DNA of 64,000 nt from an uncultured Bryobacterales bacterium (GCA_958295955.1 OY282420.1:4106435-4170434); one strand, 5' to 3'. Shown: positions 25,824 to 35,983, numbered from the stretch's first letter. Notes: generated by a model from the letters alone, not told the origin. Numbers and translations are program-made.

Positions 25824-27635
25824 TCAAACTTCAATCGATTGTAGCTTCACCAGCCGCCGGTATAGCTCGCAGGTTTGCAGCAGCCTCTCGTGAGAGCCGG
25901 AGTTGAGAATCCGCCCCTCGTCGAGCACCACGATCTTGTCCGCCGAACGAATTGTCGAGAGCCGGTGCGCGCTTACGATCACCGTGCGGCCCGCCATGAG
26001 ATTCGACAGCGCCTGCTGGACCAGAAGCTCCGCTTCGCTGTCGAGGTGCGAGGTCGCCTCGTCGAGCAGCAGGATCGGCGCGTCTTTCAACAGCGCTCTG
26101 GCGATCGAGATGCGCTGCCGCTGCCCGCCGCTCAGCCGCTGCCCGCGCTCCCCGATCTGCGTCCGGTATCCATCCGGCAACGAGTCGATGAAATCCGCGG
26201 CGATCGCCGCCGCGGCAGCCGCGCGAACCTTCTCCAAAGGGATATCCGGCCGGCCGTAAGCGATATTGTTTTGCACCGTATCGTCGAATAGAAACGTGTC
26301 CTGCGTGACGATGGAGATCTGCCGCCGCAGCGCGTCCAGGCGCAGTTCCCGCAGGTCGCGGCCGTCGATAAGCACGGCTCCCTCCTGCGGGTCGAAGAAG
26401 CGCGGCAACAGACTCATCAGCGTGGTCTTGCCCGCGCCGCTGGGGCCGACCAGGGCCACTACCTCCCCGGCATGCGCCGTCAGGTCGATGTCGCGCAGGG
26501 CCGTCTCGTTTGCGGCGTCGGGATAGCGGAACGTGACCCCAGAGAACTGAATGGAGCGCGCAAACGGCGCTGGCTCCACGGGCGACGGAGCTTCGCGTAT
26601 GTCGTGGGGATGATCGATATACTCGAAAACCCGCTGCGCCGAGCCTAGCGCTTGCTGAAAGATGTTGTAGATGCCGTTCAGTCTTTTCACGGGCTGAAAC
26701 AGCATCAGCAGGGCGGCGAGAAAGCCGGCGAACTCCCCGGGCGTCATCTCGCCCGCAACGATCCGCTGCCGCGCGTAAGCCAGCAGGGCGATAATCAGCA
26801 GCGCGCCGAACATCTCGATCAGCGGCGAGGCCAATGCCTGCCGGCTCACGTGCCGCATGTGCGCGCGGAACAATTTTTCGGACTGTTGCTCGAAGCGGCC
26901 GACCTCGAACCGCTCCATGGCAAAAGCCTTGACGACGCGGTTCCCCGAAATCGTCTCATGCATGATCTTGACCAGTTCGGCGAGGCGGTCCTGCGCCCGC
27001 CGCGCCGTGGCCCGCAGCCGCTTGCCGATGCGGGCGGTCGGCAAGAGCACCAGCGGCAGCACGATCAGACTTGCCGCCGACAGCCTCCAGTCCCGCTGCA
27101 CGAGCAAAAACAGAAGCGCGGCAGCGGTGAAAAACTGCCTCATCAGGTCGGCAAGGAAGTGCGAGAAGGCCGATTGCACCTTTTCGATGTCGCTGACCAG
27201 CGACGCAATCAGAGTCCCCGTGTTCTTCGACTGGAAAAACGCCGGCGACTGGTTCAGCACGACGTTGTAAACATCGTTGCGCATATCGCGGACGCCGGAA
27301 AACCCCGCGTGGTTGACCAGGTAGTTCGCCGTGAAGTCGCAGATGCCCTTGACTGCGAACACGCCGGCGAGCGCAACGGCGACCAATGTCCAAACGTCGC
27401 CGAGCGAAGCCGGCAGCAGATCGTCGAGATAGACCGCGGTTCCGACAACCGGAATCGTGAACAGGGCGATGGGCTCGGGCGCGGGGGCGGGGCTCAGGAT
27501 GTGGTCGATGACCGGCCCGATCAGCACTGCGACCGCCGCCTGGCAGAGTCCCACGACGGCCATCAGCAGCACGGAAACGGCGAGAAGCGCGGCGTAGGGA
27601 CGGACGTAGCGAAGCAGCCGCGCAAGTTCGCCCAC
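25824..27635 (-). CDS. MsbA-like ABC exporter (fused permease/ATPase)
   Basis: A 603-residue half-transporter that would act as a dimer. The N-terminal region has six hydrophobic segments (about residues 15-310) with the coupling stretch KIMHETISGNRVVKAFAMER. The ATPase domain carries Walker A GPSGAGKT (K403), the signature LSGGQRQR, Walker B ILLLDEATS and the switch His in VSAHRLSTI. This layout fits lipid A or multidrug exporters of the MsbA type; position ahead of yicC-gmk-rpoZ is unusual for msbA, so lipid substrate is only likely. It starts with GTG 27635 after a GGAG site. Confidence 0.88.
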   Translation of the reverse strand: MGELARLLRYVRPYAALLAVSVLLMAVVGLCQAAVAVLIGPVIDHILSPAPAPEPIALFTIPVVGTAVYLDDLLPASLGDVWTLVAVALAGVFAVKGICDFTANYLVNHAGFSGVRDMRNDVYNVVLNQSPAFFQSKNTGTLIASLVSDIEKVQSAFSHFLADLMRQFFTAAALLFLLVQRDWRLSAASLIVLPLVLLPTARIGKRLRATARRAQDRLAELVKIMHETISGNRVVKAFAMERFEVGRFEQQSEKLFRAHMRHVSRQALASPLIEMFGALLIIALLAYARQRIVAGEMTPGEFAGFLAALLMLFQPVKRLNGIYNIFQQALGSAQRVFEYIDHPHDIREAPSPVEPAPFARSIQFSGVTFRYPDAANETALRDIDLTAHAGEVVALVGPSGAGKTTLMSLLPRFFDPQEGAVLIDGRDLRELRLDALRRQISIVTQDTFLFDDTVQNNIAYGRPDIPLEKVRAAAAAAIAADFIDSLPDGYRTQIGERGQRLSGGQRQRISIARALLKDAPILLLDEATSHLDSEAELLVQQALSNLMAGRTVIVSAHRLSTIRSADKIVVLDEGRILNSGSHERLLQTCELYRRLVKLQSIEV

Positions 27636-27690
27636 CGCTCCATCATGTCACAGAGCGCCCGCCCACTCCGATCCCGTTGCCTCGGCGCGC

Positions 27691-27696
27691 TATAAT
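27691..27696 (+). promoter_or_regulatory. -10 box TATAAT for the VOC gene
   Basis: A perfect TATAAT in the 88-base divergent gap between the ABC exporter and the VOC gene. Transcription would start near 27703 and leave a 21-base leader that contains the GGAGAG ribosome site at 27710-27715. No good -35 box is present at 17 bases, so the promoter may need an activator. Confidence 0.4.
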
Positions 27697-27723
27697 CCGG
27701 GTTCGTTGCGGAGAGCTATCGAC

Positions 27724-28533
27724 ATGGCAAGACTCATTTCCCTCCTTTCTTTCGCTGCCGTCTTGGGTTCGGCGGCCGGCGCTCTTCAGGCGCAAGTTCC
27801 TGATTTGGGAGGCGGCGGCGTCGGTATGGGGCATCTCCATGTTCTGGTCGAAGAAGCCGATTACGAGGCTCACCGCAAGGCTTGGATCGAAGGGCTGGGC
27901 GCCCGGCCCGAGCAGGTCGGCCCGCTCGAGGCGCTGCTGCTTCCCGGCGTCGTCGTGGCGATCAAGAAAGGCGAGTCCGCGGGCGGTTCCGAGGGCTCCG
28001 CCGTCAATCATCTCGGCTTCATGGTGCGCGATCTCGAAGCGACCGTCTCGCGCTGGGAAAAGTTGGGTTACGAAGTCTTTGAGCGGCGCCCCGGCCCGAC
28101 CCAGGCGTTTCTGCGCTTTCCCGGCAATATCAAGGTGGAGCTCAGCGAATTCCCGATGCTCGTCAACCCCGTCGAGCACCACCACATCCATCTCTACACG
28201 ACCGACGTTGCGGGCATGCAGAAGTGGTATCTCGACACCTTCGGCGGCAAGGCGGGCAAGCGGGGGCGCTTCGAGGAAGTCTGGTTTCCCGGCGTGCGCC
28301 TCTCGTTCGCGCCGGTCGAGGAAAAACCCGCCGGCACGAAGGGCCGCGGCGTGGATCACATCGGTTTCGAGATCGACGGCCTGGAGGCTTTCTGCAAGCG
28401 AGCCGCATCGCGCGGCATCGAGTTCGACGTGCCCTACCGGCATGTTTCCGCGATAAAAACGTCGGTTGCCTTCTTGACCGATCCTTGGGGCACGTACATC
28501 GAGTTGACCGAAGGGCTGGATAAGATTCGGTAA
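27724..28533 (+). CDS. Secreted VOC-superfamily (glyoxalase-like) protein
   Basis: A 269-residue protein with a signal peptide (ARLISLLSFAAVLGSAAGAL) and paired beta-alpha-beta-beta-beta modules of the vicinal-oxygen-chelate fold: GMGHLHVLVEEADYEAHRK, NHLGFMVRDLEATVSRW, HHIHLYTTDVAGMQKWYL and GVDHIGFEIDGLEAFCKR, ending DPWGTYIELTEGL. Metal-binding His and terminal Glu positions are retained in the modules. Glyoxalases, dioxygenases and resistance proteins share the fold, so the reaction is open. Export of VOC proteins is common in Bryobacterales. Confidence 0.85.
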   Translation: MARLISLLSFAAVLGSAAGALQAQVPDLGGGGVGMGHLHVLVEEADYEAHRKAWIEGLGARPEQVGPLEALLLPGVVVAIKKGESAGGSEGSAVNHLGFMVRDLEATVSRWEKLGYEVFERRPGPTQAFLRFPGNIKVELSEFPMLVNPVEHHHIHLYTTDVAGMQKWYLDTFGGKAGKRGRFEEVWFPGVRLSFAPVEEKPAGTKGRGVDHIGFEIDGLEAFCKRAASRGIEFDVPYRHVSAIKTSVAFLTDPWGTYIELTEGLDKIR

Positions 28534-28557
28534 CGGGCGCGCGGGAGTCGATGGGGG

Positions 28558-28573
28558 GCGCCCGGTCGGGCGC
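28558..28573. terminator. Short GC hairpin after the VOC gene
   Basis: GCGCCCG (28558-28564) and CGGGCGC (28567-28573) form a perfect 7-base inverted repeat 24 bases after the VOC stop. No T run follows on either strand, so its role as a terminator is weakly supported. The rest of the 196-base gap to the CRTAC1 stop holds no gene that I can support. Confidence 0.3.
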
Positions 28574-28729
28574 TACAAGCCGGCTTCAAGGAGCCTGTCC
28601 CAAGGGATCAAGCTGCCGTCCGCGCGCTGCCGGGCTTGGCCGCCGCCATAGACAACGGCCGCGTTGCAGGCAATGCAAGATGCGGTCAGCCGGCGGCGAA
28701 CGCGGCGGGCCGACAGCCGCTCGACGGCG

Positions 28730-30463
28730 TTACCGCGGCGTCTCGCGCAGGGTCAGCAAGCGGTTCGCCTCGACCGCGCCGATTTTTTGGGTTCGGCCCG
28801 AAGACCAGCGGATCGAGACTTCCGCCGCATCCGCTTTGCCCAGGCCGAAGTGGGCCCGCAGATCGCTTTGCGAAAGGTAGCTGCCGCCGCTGCGGATTTC
28901 CTTGACCTGCGTTTGCCCCGCCGCGGCGACCGCAACGCGGGCCCCGATGTCGTCGCGGCCTGACGAGGCGAGAGCGCGGACCAGCAGCCAATTGCCCGCC
29001 GGGCCGAAATTCTGCAGCAGGGAAGGCGCCTCGTTCATGTTGACGACCACTATTTCCAAGTCGCCGTCATTGTCGAGGTCTCCGGCGGCGGCGCCGCGCG
29101 AGGAATGCCGCGCGGCGACCGCGGGGCCGGCTTCGGCCGACAGCGGATGAAAGCCGCCGTCCCCGCGGTTCCAGAACAGGAGCCCGGGTTGCGCGAAGCT
29201 CTCGTCGATCGGCGCGCCGTCCACGCTGGGCGCGACGTGTCCGTTGACGGCAAACAGGTCTTGCCGGCCGTCGTGGTCGAAGTCGAGGAATGCCGCTCCC
29301 CAGCCGACGTATTGCGTCACGGTGGCCAGTCCGGCGGCGACCGTTTCGTCGGTAAATGAGAAATCGCCGTTGTTGCGGTAGAGCGTGTTGGTGTCGGACG
29401 CGAAATTCGTCTTGAAAATATCGGTCAGGCCGTCTCCGTCGTAATCGCCCGCGGCCACGCCCATGCCGGCCTGCTCCTGGCCGTCCTCGTTGTAGGCGGC
29501 GCCGGAAAACAGCCCCAACTCCTCGAAGGCGCCGTCCCCCTTATTGCGGTAGAGCAGGCTCGCCGTGGAATCGCAGGCGACATACACGTCAGGCCGGCCG
29601 TCGTTGTCGTAGTCGCCCGTCAGCACCCCCAGGCCGTAGTGGTTGCGCGGCCCGGCGATGCCGGACGCTTCCGAGATGTCGGCGAACTTCCCGCCGCCGT
29701 CGTTTTCGAAAAGGGACATGGTTTCCGCCGGCAATCCCCGCGGCCCGCAGGGGATCGGAACGTTTTGCCAGCGGCACTGCGGCGCCTCGCCGGGCAGAGG
29801 CGTGCCGTCGATGTCGAAGTCCACGTAATGGGCGACGAACAAATCGAGGTCGCCGTCCCGGTCAAAGTCCAGAAAGGCGCAGCCGGAGCTCCAGCGCCGG
29901 CCGGTTTCCGCGAAGCCTCTTGGCCGGCTTTCGTCGGCGAACGTCTCGCCGCCCCGATTGCGCAGCAGGCGGTCCGGCCCCCAGTGGGTGACGAAAAGAT
30001 CCGTGTAGCCGTCGTTATCGACGTCGCCCGCGCAGACGCCCTGCCCCCAGCCGGTTGCGATAAGGCTCGCTTTCTCCGTAACGTCTTCGAAGCGCAACTC
30101 TCCGCGGTTGCGGTAGAGCCGGTGCGGCGGCGCCTTTTCGTTGAGCCGCCCGGAGTTGACGAAAAAAATATCGAGCAGGCCGTCGTTGTCGAAGTCGATC
30201 AGGGCAACGCCCGTTCCGGTAGTCTCCACGAGATAGTTTTTTTCGCCCGCTCCCCCCGATATATTCGCTTGTGCAAGCCCCGCCTCGGCGGCGATGTCGC
30301 GGTAATCGACGGTCGGCGCAACGACGCCTGCGGGCAGGGGAGCCGCGGGGACGGCGCGCCGGTTGCCGACGGCCATGCCCTGCGGGAAGGCGGCGTTCGA
30401 GCCGGCAATAGCCAAAAGCGGCAATAGCAGCTTGCCGACGAGACTGCCGCGGGCGGTCGTCAT
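28730..30463 (-). CDS. CRTAC1 family protein (FG-GAP/VCBS + ASPIC/UnbV)
   Basis: A 577-residue exported protein. After a signal peptide (SLVGKLLLPLLAIAGSNAA) come repeated calcium-binding FG-GAP/VCBS units such as LIDFDNDGLLDIFFVNSG, GDVDNDGYTDLFVTHWG, GDYDNDGRPDVYVACD and GDLDNDGDLEIVVVN, which fold as a seven-bladed integrin-like propeller. The C-terminal 70 residues form the ASPIC/UnbV domain (GDDIGARVAVAAAGQTQVKE, SGGSYLSQSDLRAHFGLGK). Family members sit at the cell surface; they occur in animals as cartilage acidic protein and often next to TPR and TonB genes in bacteria. ATG 30463 is used; an upstream TTG is possible. Divergent from the TonB receptor. Confidence 0.9.
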   Translation of the reverse strand: MTTARGSLVGKLLLPLLAIAGSNAAFPQGMAVGNRRAVPAAPLPAGVVAPTVDYRDIAAEAGLAQANISGGAGEKNYLVETTGTGVALIDFDNDGLLDIFFVNSGRLNEKAPPHRLYRNRGELRFEDVTEKASLIATGWGQGVCAGDVDNDGYTDLFVTHWGPDRLLRNRGGETFADESRPRGFAETGRRWSSGCAFLDFDRDGDLDLFVAHYVDFDIDGTPLPGEAPQCRWQNVPIPCGPRGLPAETMSLFENDGGGKFADISEASGIAGPRNHYGLGVLTGDYDNDGRPDVYVACDSTASLLYRNKGDGAFEELGLFSGAAYNEDGQEQAGMGVAAGDYDGDGLTDIFKTNFASDTNTLYRNNGDFSFTDETVAAGLATVTQYVGWGAAFLDFDHDGRQDLFAVNGHVAPSVDGAPIDESFAQPGLLFWNRGDGGFHPLSAEAGPAVAARHSSRGAAAGDLDNDGDLEIVVVNMNEAPSLLQNFGPAGNWLLVRALASSGRDDIGARVAVAAAGQTQVKEIRSGGSYLSQSDLRAHFGLGKADAAEVSIRWSSGRTQKIGAVEANRLLTLRETPR

Positions 30464-30618
30464 GAGCAATTTCAATGGTAACGGCGAGCAAAAGGCGCGC
30501 GATTCAGGCGCGTTTCGGCTCTTGTAAAAAGTTCGGCCTTTTCCGCCCGCGCTCCCGGCGATGTGCTACACCTAATTAGCCCTGCGGGTATCGTTAGCCA
30601 ATCCATCGGGAGGAACTC

Positions 30619-33600
30619 ATGCGACAAGCGGTTTCGATTTTTCAGTGTTTGCGGGCGCCGGCTCTTGCCGTCGGCGTTCTTTGCTTGGCGCTGTTCGCGC
30701 CGCAGGCGGCCTGGGGGCAAGCGTCGAGCGCGGCCATCAACGGGACGGTCACCGATCAGCAAGGCGCGGTGATACCCGGCGCGGAACTCGTGCTGACCAG
30801 CGTGGAAACCGGCATTGAGCGCCGCGCGGCCTCGAATTCCGTCGGTAATTACGGATTTCCCGGCATTCAGCCGGGCTACTACATCTTGGAGGCTTCGTCC
30901 GACGGATTCCGCACGGCGTCGATCGAGCCGTTCGCGCTGGTGGTGAACCAGACGGCGACGTTCGACATCGCGCTCGAAGTCGGCGCGGTGACCGAATCGG
31001 TGACGGTCGAGGCCATCGGCGCGCAGGTGCAGTCCTCGTCGTCCGAGCTGGGCACCGCCATGACCGAGCAGCAGGTAGTGGACCTGCCGCTGAACGGCAG
31101 AAACTTTACGCAGTTGCTGATTCTGACGCCCGGCGCCTCGCCCGCCAACGTGGCGCAGAACCGGGGCGGCTTCGGCAGCACCTCGGTCGGCTCGTTCAAT
31201 TTCCCGTCGATCAACGGACAGAACAACCGCAGCAATCTTTTCCTGACCGACGGCGTGAACAATCAGGGCATCATGACCAGCACCTACGCGGTTCCGCCGA
31301 TCATCGACGCCATCCAGGAGTTCAAGGTGCAGTCGCACAACGATCTGGCGGAGTTCGGCAGCGTCACCGGCGGCGTCGTCAACGTCGTCACCAAGTCGGG
31401 CACGAACCAGTTGCACGGGACCCTCTGGCACTTCCTGCGCAACGACAATCTGGATGCGCGAGGCACGTTTTTGCCCGAGAAGGCGGCCCTGGCGCAGAAT
31501 ATGTACGGCGCCACGGCCGGAGGCCCCGTCGTCAAGAACAAGACGTTTTTCTTCCTCACCTATCAGGGCTTCAAGAACCGTACGCCATCCAACCGCTGGT
31601 ACCGCGTGCCGACCGAAGCGAATCTGACCGGCGACATGAGCGACTGGGGGAACCAGATCTACGATCCGACCAGCACGGTGAACGACGCGAACGGCAACCC
31701 GACGCGCACGCCGTTCGCCAACAACATGATTCCGGCCGGCCGGCTCGACCAGGGCTTCCTCGGTTATCTGCAGCAAACGGTGCCCAAGCCCAGCGGCGTT
31801 CGCAACGGACTGCGGAATCAACTGGACACTACGGGAACGACCGTGGACCAGCATGAATACTCGGCGCGCTTCGATCACCGTTTCAGCGCGGAAGACTCAG
31901 TGTTCTTCCGCTGGAGCGGCCAGGACAATGCGCAAGACCGCTCGGCCGGCCGGCAGACGCTGTCCAGCTATATAGACGTCGTCAATACCAACATCGGGGC
32001 GAACTGGGTGCATGCCTTCAATCCGACGAGCATCCTGCAGCTTTCTTTCGCCCGCGTCGAAGTCGAGCGGGGCACGGGCAACGCCTTCCGCAATCTGTCC
32101 GACGGCTTCGTTGCGCAGGTCGGCTGGAACCCGGACTTCGCCGGCGGGTTCCGCGGCGGGGACACGTTCGTGCCGAACGTGGGCGTCGCGCAGTTTTTCG
32201 GCGGCGGCGAGCGGATCGCCTTCACGCGGACCAGCGATACTTGGCAGTACAAAGGCGACTACACCAAGATCTACGGCGCGCATACCTTCAAGTTCGGCGC
32301 GGAGTACGACGCCATCGGCCACTTCGGCCAGACCAACGACCACACCAACAACTTCAACAATGTCGGAACCGCCCACCCGGCGAGCCAGGGCAACACCGGC
32401 AGCCCGCTGGCGTCGTTTTTGTTGAACGTCCCTAACTCTTGGTCGCGGCGCGATTTCTTCAAGCGCGCGCGGGGCGGCGGGCTGGTTTCCTTCTTCGCGC
32501 AGGATTCCTGGAAGGCGTCGCAGAAGCTGACGATCAATCTGGGCTTGCGCATGGACAAGACCTTTCTGCCGCAGTTCGGCAACGTCGAAGAGAACACGTT
32601 GCATTTCGGCAACATCGACTACAACACGGGCATCTATTGGCTCACCGCGGCGCCCGAGCCCTGCGCGGCGCGCCGCATCGCGCCCTGCCTGCCGGACCCG
32701 GGCGGCGCGTTGCCCGACGACGTGCGGGTCTCGCCGAACGGCCGTGTGCAAGACCCTTGGCCGATCAGTTGGCAGCCGCGCCTGGGCTTCGCCTACCGCC
32801 TCAACGAACGCACCGCGCTGCGCGCCTCGGCCGGGGTATTCTTCGACAACTTCGCCGGCGTCACGCAGAACACGCAAAACCTCGGCCACACTTGGCCCGA
32901 CGTCGGCCGCAAGCTGCAGAACGGGACCAATCCGGCGTCGGCCAACCCGACGGTGGACGCCAAAAACCCCGCTCCGACCGGAATTCTGCCTACCGCGACG
33001 CCTTACAACCAGGGCGCCTGGTATTCTGACCCGCGCATGGACAACTCCTACTCCATGCAATGGAACTTCGGCATCCAGCGTCAGCTCGACGACGCGACCA
33101 TGGTGCAAATCAACTACGTCGGCTCGGGCAACCGCCGCCTGCCGCTGGGGACGTATTACAACGTGGCGCTGACTCCGGGGCCGGGGGCGACGGCGCGGCA
33201 GCGCGCGCCCTTCCCCCGTTTTCGCGCCAACCACTGGTTGACCTCGTGGGGCCGCGCCAACTACCACGCCCTGCAGACGCAGTACAACCGCCGCTTCGCG
33301 AAGGGCCTGGCCCTCATGGTCAACTACACTTGGGCGAAGGCGATCGACATCGGCTGCACGGGTTGGTTCGTCGAGGCGTGCTCGCAACAGAATCCCTACG
33401 ATTTCAACATCGACCGCAGCGTGTCCGGCATCGACCTCACGCACAACCTGAACTTCAACTGGGTTTACGAGATTCCGTTCCCGACCGACTCCTCGTTGTT
33501 GCGCGCGGTCCTGGGCGGTTGGAAGTTCAACGGCTTGGTGATGTTCGCCTCGGGGCAGCCGTACACTCCGACGATCAACGGCGACTTTGCCGGGACGGGA

Positions 33601-33957
33601 CTGCCGAACGGCCGCTACCGCCCGAACTTCGTCGGCGACCCCTTGCTCGGCAACCCCACGACAGGCCGTTGGATTAACACGGACGCCTTCGCGCCGCCCG
33701 CGCCGGGGACTTTCGGCAACGCCGGCCGCCACAGCCTGCGCCAGGACGGCATCAACAACTTCGATTTTTCGTTCTTCAAGACCATCCCGGTCAACGAGCG
33801 TTTCCGCTTCGAGTACCGCGTGGAGTTCTTCAACGGGTTCAATTCCCCGCAATACGCGGCGCCGGTGAGCAATTTCAGCAATGCGAACTTCGGGCGCGTG
33901 CTCGGTACGTCGAACCGCGCGCGTCAGATTCAGATGGGCCTGAAGTTGTATTTTTAG
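30619..33957 (+). CDS. TonB-dependent receptor, Oar-like
   Basis: A 1112-residue outer-membrane protein of the Acidobacteria type. A signal peptide ends near PQAAWGQ. Residues 33-115 form a carboxypeptidase-regulatory-like beta domain (INGTVTDQQGAVIPGAELVL, GNYGFPGIQPGYY). A plug-like region follows, with VVDLPLNGRNFTQLL and SINGQNNRSNLFLTDGVNN, and the rest is a beta barrel rich in aromatic strand ends, closing with the outer-membrane-type terminal Phe (MGLKLYF). A very good GGGAGG site precedes the ATG. Such receptors take up large ligands, often oligosaccharides or peptides. It lies upstream of TPR and heptaheme cytochrome genes and divergent from CRTAC1. Confidence 0.93.
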   Translation: MRQAVSIFQCLRAPALAVGVLCLALFAPQAAWGQASSAAINGTVTDQQGAVIPGAELVLTSVETGIERRAASNSVGNYGFPGIQPGYYILEASSDGFRTASIEPFALVVNQTATFDIALEVGAVTESVTVEAIGAQVQSSSSELGTAMTEQQVVDLPLNGRNFTQLLILTPGASPANVAQNRGGFGSTSVGSFNFPSINGQNNRSNLFLTDGVNNQGIMTSTYAVPPIIDAIQEFKVQSHNDLAEFGSVTGGVVNVVTKSGTNQLHGTLWHFLRNDNLDARGTFLPEKAALAQNMYGATAGGPVVKNKTFFFLTYQGFKNRTPSNRWYRVPTEANLTGDMSDWGNQIYDPTSTVNDANGNPTRTPFANNMIPAGRLDQGFLGYLQQTVPKPSGVRNGLRNQLDTTGTTVDQHEYSARFDHRFSAEDSVFFRWSGQDNAQDRSAGRQTLSSYIDVVNTNIGANWVHAFNPTSILQLSFARVEVERGTGNAFRNLSDGFVAQVGWNPDFAGGFRGGDTFVPNVGVAQFFGGGERIAFTRTSDTWQYKGDYTKIYGAHTFKFGAEYDAIGHFGQTNDHTNNFNNVGTAHPASQGNTGSPLASFLLNVPNSWSRRDFFKRARGGGLVSFFAQDSWKASQKLTINLGLRMDKTFLPQFGNVEENTLHFGNIDYNTGIYWLTAAPEPCAARRIAPCLPDPGGALPDDVRVSPNGRVQDPWPISWQPRLGFAYRLNERTALRASAGVFFDNFAGVTQNTQNLGHTWPDVGRKLQNGTNPASANPTVDAKNPAPTGILPTATPYNQGAWYSDPRMDNSYSMQWNFGIQRQLDDATMVQINYVGSGNRRLPLGTYYNVALTPGPGATARQRAPFPRFRANHWLTSWGRANYHALQTQYNRRFAKGLALMVNYTWAKAIDIGCTGWFVEACSQQNPYDFNIDRSVSGIDLTHNLNFNWVYEIPFPTDSSLLRAVLGGWKFNGLVMFASGQPYTPTINGDFAGTGLPNGRYRPNFVGDPLLGNPTTGRWINTDAFAPPAPGTFGNAGRHSLRQDGINNFDFSFFKTIPVNERFRFEYRVEFFNGFNSPQYAAPVSNFSNANFGRVLGTSNRARQIQMGLKLYF

Positions 33958-33968
33958 TCCGGTTTCAG

Positions 33969-33999
33969 GGGCGCCCGCTCGTCGATGCGGCGGGCGTCC
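33969..33999 (+). terminator. Ten-base-pair hairpin after the TonB receptor
   Basis: GGGCGCCCGC (33969-33978) pairs with GCGGGCGTCC (33990-33999) across an 11-base loop, with one G-U pair, 12 bases after the receptor stop. It is not followed by a T run but is the strongest stem in the 112-base gap and may mark the 3' end of the receptor mRNA. Confidence 0.45.
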
Positions 34000-34069
34000 T
34001 CGCCTTGTCCGCGCCCCGTATCGTTCAATCTCGGGGTTCCGGCTACGATAAAGGCGGGCGCCTTCCGCC

Positions 34070-35983
34070 ATGCGCACGATTCGACCCGTTCTCGCGGCGC
34101 TGCTCGCCTGTTCTGCGGCGTCCGCGCAGACGCCCACGCCCGCGGACGTCTCGACGATCATGGCCTCGGCCGAGCGCCAACGTCAGGCCGGCGACAACGG
34201 CGCTGCGCTCGCCGCGCTTGAAGACGCCGCCGCGGCCTATCCCGGCCAAGCCTTGCCGCTCTTCAACCTGGGCGCCGTTTACGGCGAGTTGGGCCGTTAC
34301 GAGGAGGCCGCCGGCGCGCTGCGGCGAGGCTTGGCGCTCGACCCCGGCAACGCGGACGCTCATCTGACGCTGGCCAAGGCGCGCATCGGCTTGCACGACT
34401 ATGCAGGCGCGTTGGATTCCGCCGGCCGCTATGCCGAGATCGCCGGAGCCGCGGCCTCGAATTTCGATTTCCACTACGTCCGCGGAGTGGGGCTGCGCCG
34501 TCTTGCCCGGTTGGACGAGGCCGAAGCGGAGTTGCGCAAGGCCGTTGCCCTGAACGGCGGTCACGCGGACGCCCTGTACAACCTCGGCTTCGTGTGCTCG
34601 CGCCGGGGCCGTTACAACGAAGCGCGCGCTCTGCTGGAGAACGCCCGGCGAATCGATCCCGAATCGCAGGACATAAGGTACCGGTTGGCGGCCGTGCTCA
34701 AAAAGCTGGGAGAGACCGCCGCCGCCGCCCGCGAGCTCGATGCCTTCCGCGAAGCGAAAGAACGCGCGCAGCGGCAAACCCGCGCGGCGGTGTCCGTCGA
34801 GCAGGGCCGGCGCGCCCTGCAAGGCGGCGATGCGCAAAAGGCGAAAGATTTTTTTCAGCAGGCCATCCGCCACGAGGCGGACAACACGGAGGCGCACAAC
34901 AGCCTGGGCGTCGCTTACGGCAGGCTGGGCAGAAACGACTTGGCGGAATTGATGTTCGCCAAGGCAATCGCTCTTCGAGGGGACTACGCCGAGGCCCATG
35001 TCAACCTGGCGCTCACGCTGGCGGCGCGCGGGAAGCTCGACGAGGCACGGACGCGGATCGAAGAGGCATTGCGCCTGGAGCCGGAGAACCCGGCGGCGCA
35101 CGAAGCGGCGGGCATGATCCTGACCCGGCTCGGCCGCGCCGCAGACGCGCTGCCGCATTTCCGCAAAGTTGCCGCCGCCCGGCCCGGAGACGCCGCCGCC
35201 CGCCTGAACGTGGGCATCGCCCTCGCCGAGAGCCGCCGGACGGCCGAGGCGCTGGTCGAATTTGCGCGCGCGGTCGAGATGAGCCCCGATGCGGCGCGTC
35301 CGCGCTACAATCGCGGCCGCGCTCTGCGCGATCTCGGCAGAACCGACGAAGCCGTAGCCGAATTGCGGCGGGCCGTCGCCATCGATTCCGGCTTTGCGTC
35401 GGCTCTGGAGGCGCTGGCGTCGATCGAGGCCGAGCAGGGCGACTTCGAGCGCTCCGCCGAGTTGTGGGCGCGCGTCGTCGAGTTGCGGCCGGAAAACGCC
35501 GATGCGCACTACGATCTCGGGCGCTCGCTCATGCAACTCGGGCGCAAGGATGAAGCCGTGACGCACTGGCGGCGCGCCGCGGAACTCGACCCCATGCACA
35601 AAGAGGCGCTCTACAATCTGGCCCAGGCGCTGCATCGGTCCGACCCCGAAAGCGCGCGCGGCTACCGGCTGCGCTTCCAGGCGCTGAAGTCAGAGGAGCA
35701 GGTGACCGACCGCGCCGGAACCCTCTGGAATTTCGCGCTTGCGGCCGCCGCGAAGAAAGATTGGGAGCAGGCGTTCTCGCTGTTTCAGCAGGCGCTGGAT
35801 GTCTGCGGCGATTGTCCGGCAAAGGGCGGCATCCACAAGAATTTCGGCTTGACCTACGGCCATGCGGGGGACTATGCGAACGCCGAGCGCGAGCTCGAGG
35901 CCGCGCGCGAACTGTTGCCGGACGACGGAGAGATCGCGCGGGCGCTGGCTATTGTCCGCGCTTCCGGCGGGCGGACGCAATGA
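34070..35983 (+). CDS. Exported TPR-repeat protein
   Basis: A 637-residue alpha-solenoid. A short signal peptide (RTIRPVLAALLACSAASAQ) is followed by a dozen or more tetratricopeptide units, for example ALPLFNLGAVYGELGRYEEA, HADALYNLGFVCSRRGRYNE, AHNSLGVAYGRLGRNDLAEL and NADAHYDLGRSLMQLGRKDE. TPR arrays bind other proteins. The stop overlaps the cytochrome start (ATGA at 35980-35983), so the two are made together, and the cytochrome itself ends in TPR units. This suggests the two solenoids assemble into one periplasmic complex, perhaps with the surface CRTAC1 protein. Confidence 0.88.
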   Translation: MRTIRPVLAALLACSAASAQTPTPADVSTIMASAERQRQAGDNGAALAALEDAAAAYPGQALPLFNLGAVYGELGRYEEAAGALRRGLALDPGNADAHLTLAKARIGLHDYAGALDSAGRYAEIAGAAASNFDFHYVRGVGLRRLARLDEAEAELRKAVALNGGHADALYNLGFVCSRRGRYNEARALLENARRIDPESQDIRYRLAAVLKKLGETAAAARELDAFREAKERAQRQTRAAVSVEQGRRALQGGDAQKAKDFFQQAIRHEADNTEAHNSLGVAYGRLGRNDLAELMFAKAIALRGDYAEAHVNLALTLAARGKLDEARTRIEEALRLEPENPAAHEAAGMILTRLGRAADALPHFRKVAAARPGDAAARLNVGIALAESRRTAEALVEFARAVEMSPDAARPRYNRGRALRDLGRTDEAVAELRRAVAIDSGFASALEALASIEAEQGDFERSAELWARVVELRPENADAHYDLGRSLMQLGRKDEAVTHWRRAAELDPMHKEALYNLAQALHRSDPESARGYRLRFQALKSEEQVTDRAGTLWNFALAAAAKKDWEQAFSLFQQALDVCGDCPAKGGIHKNFGLTYGHAGDYANAERELEAARELLPDDGEIARALAIVRASGGRTQ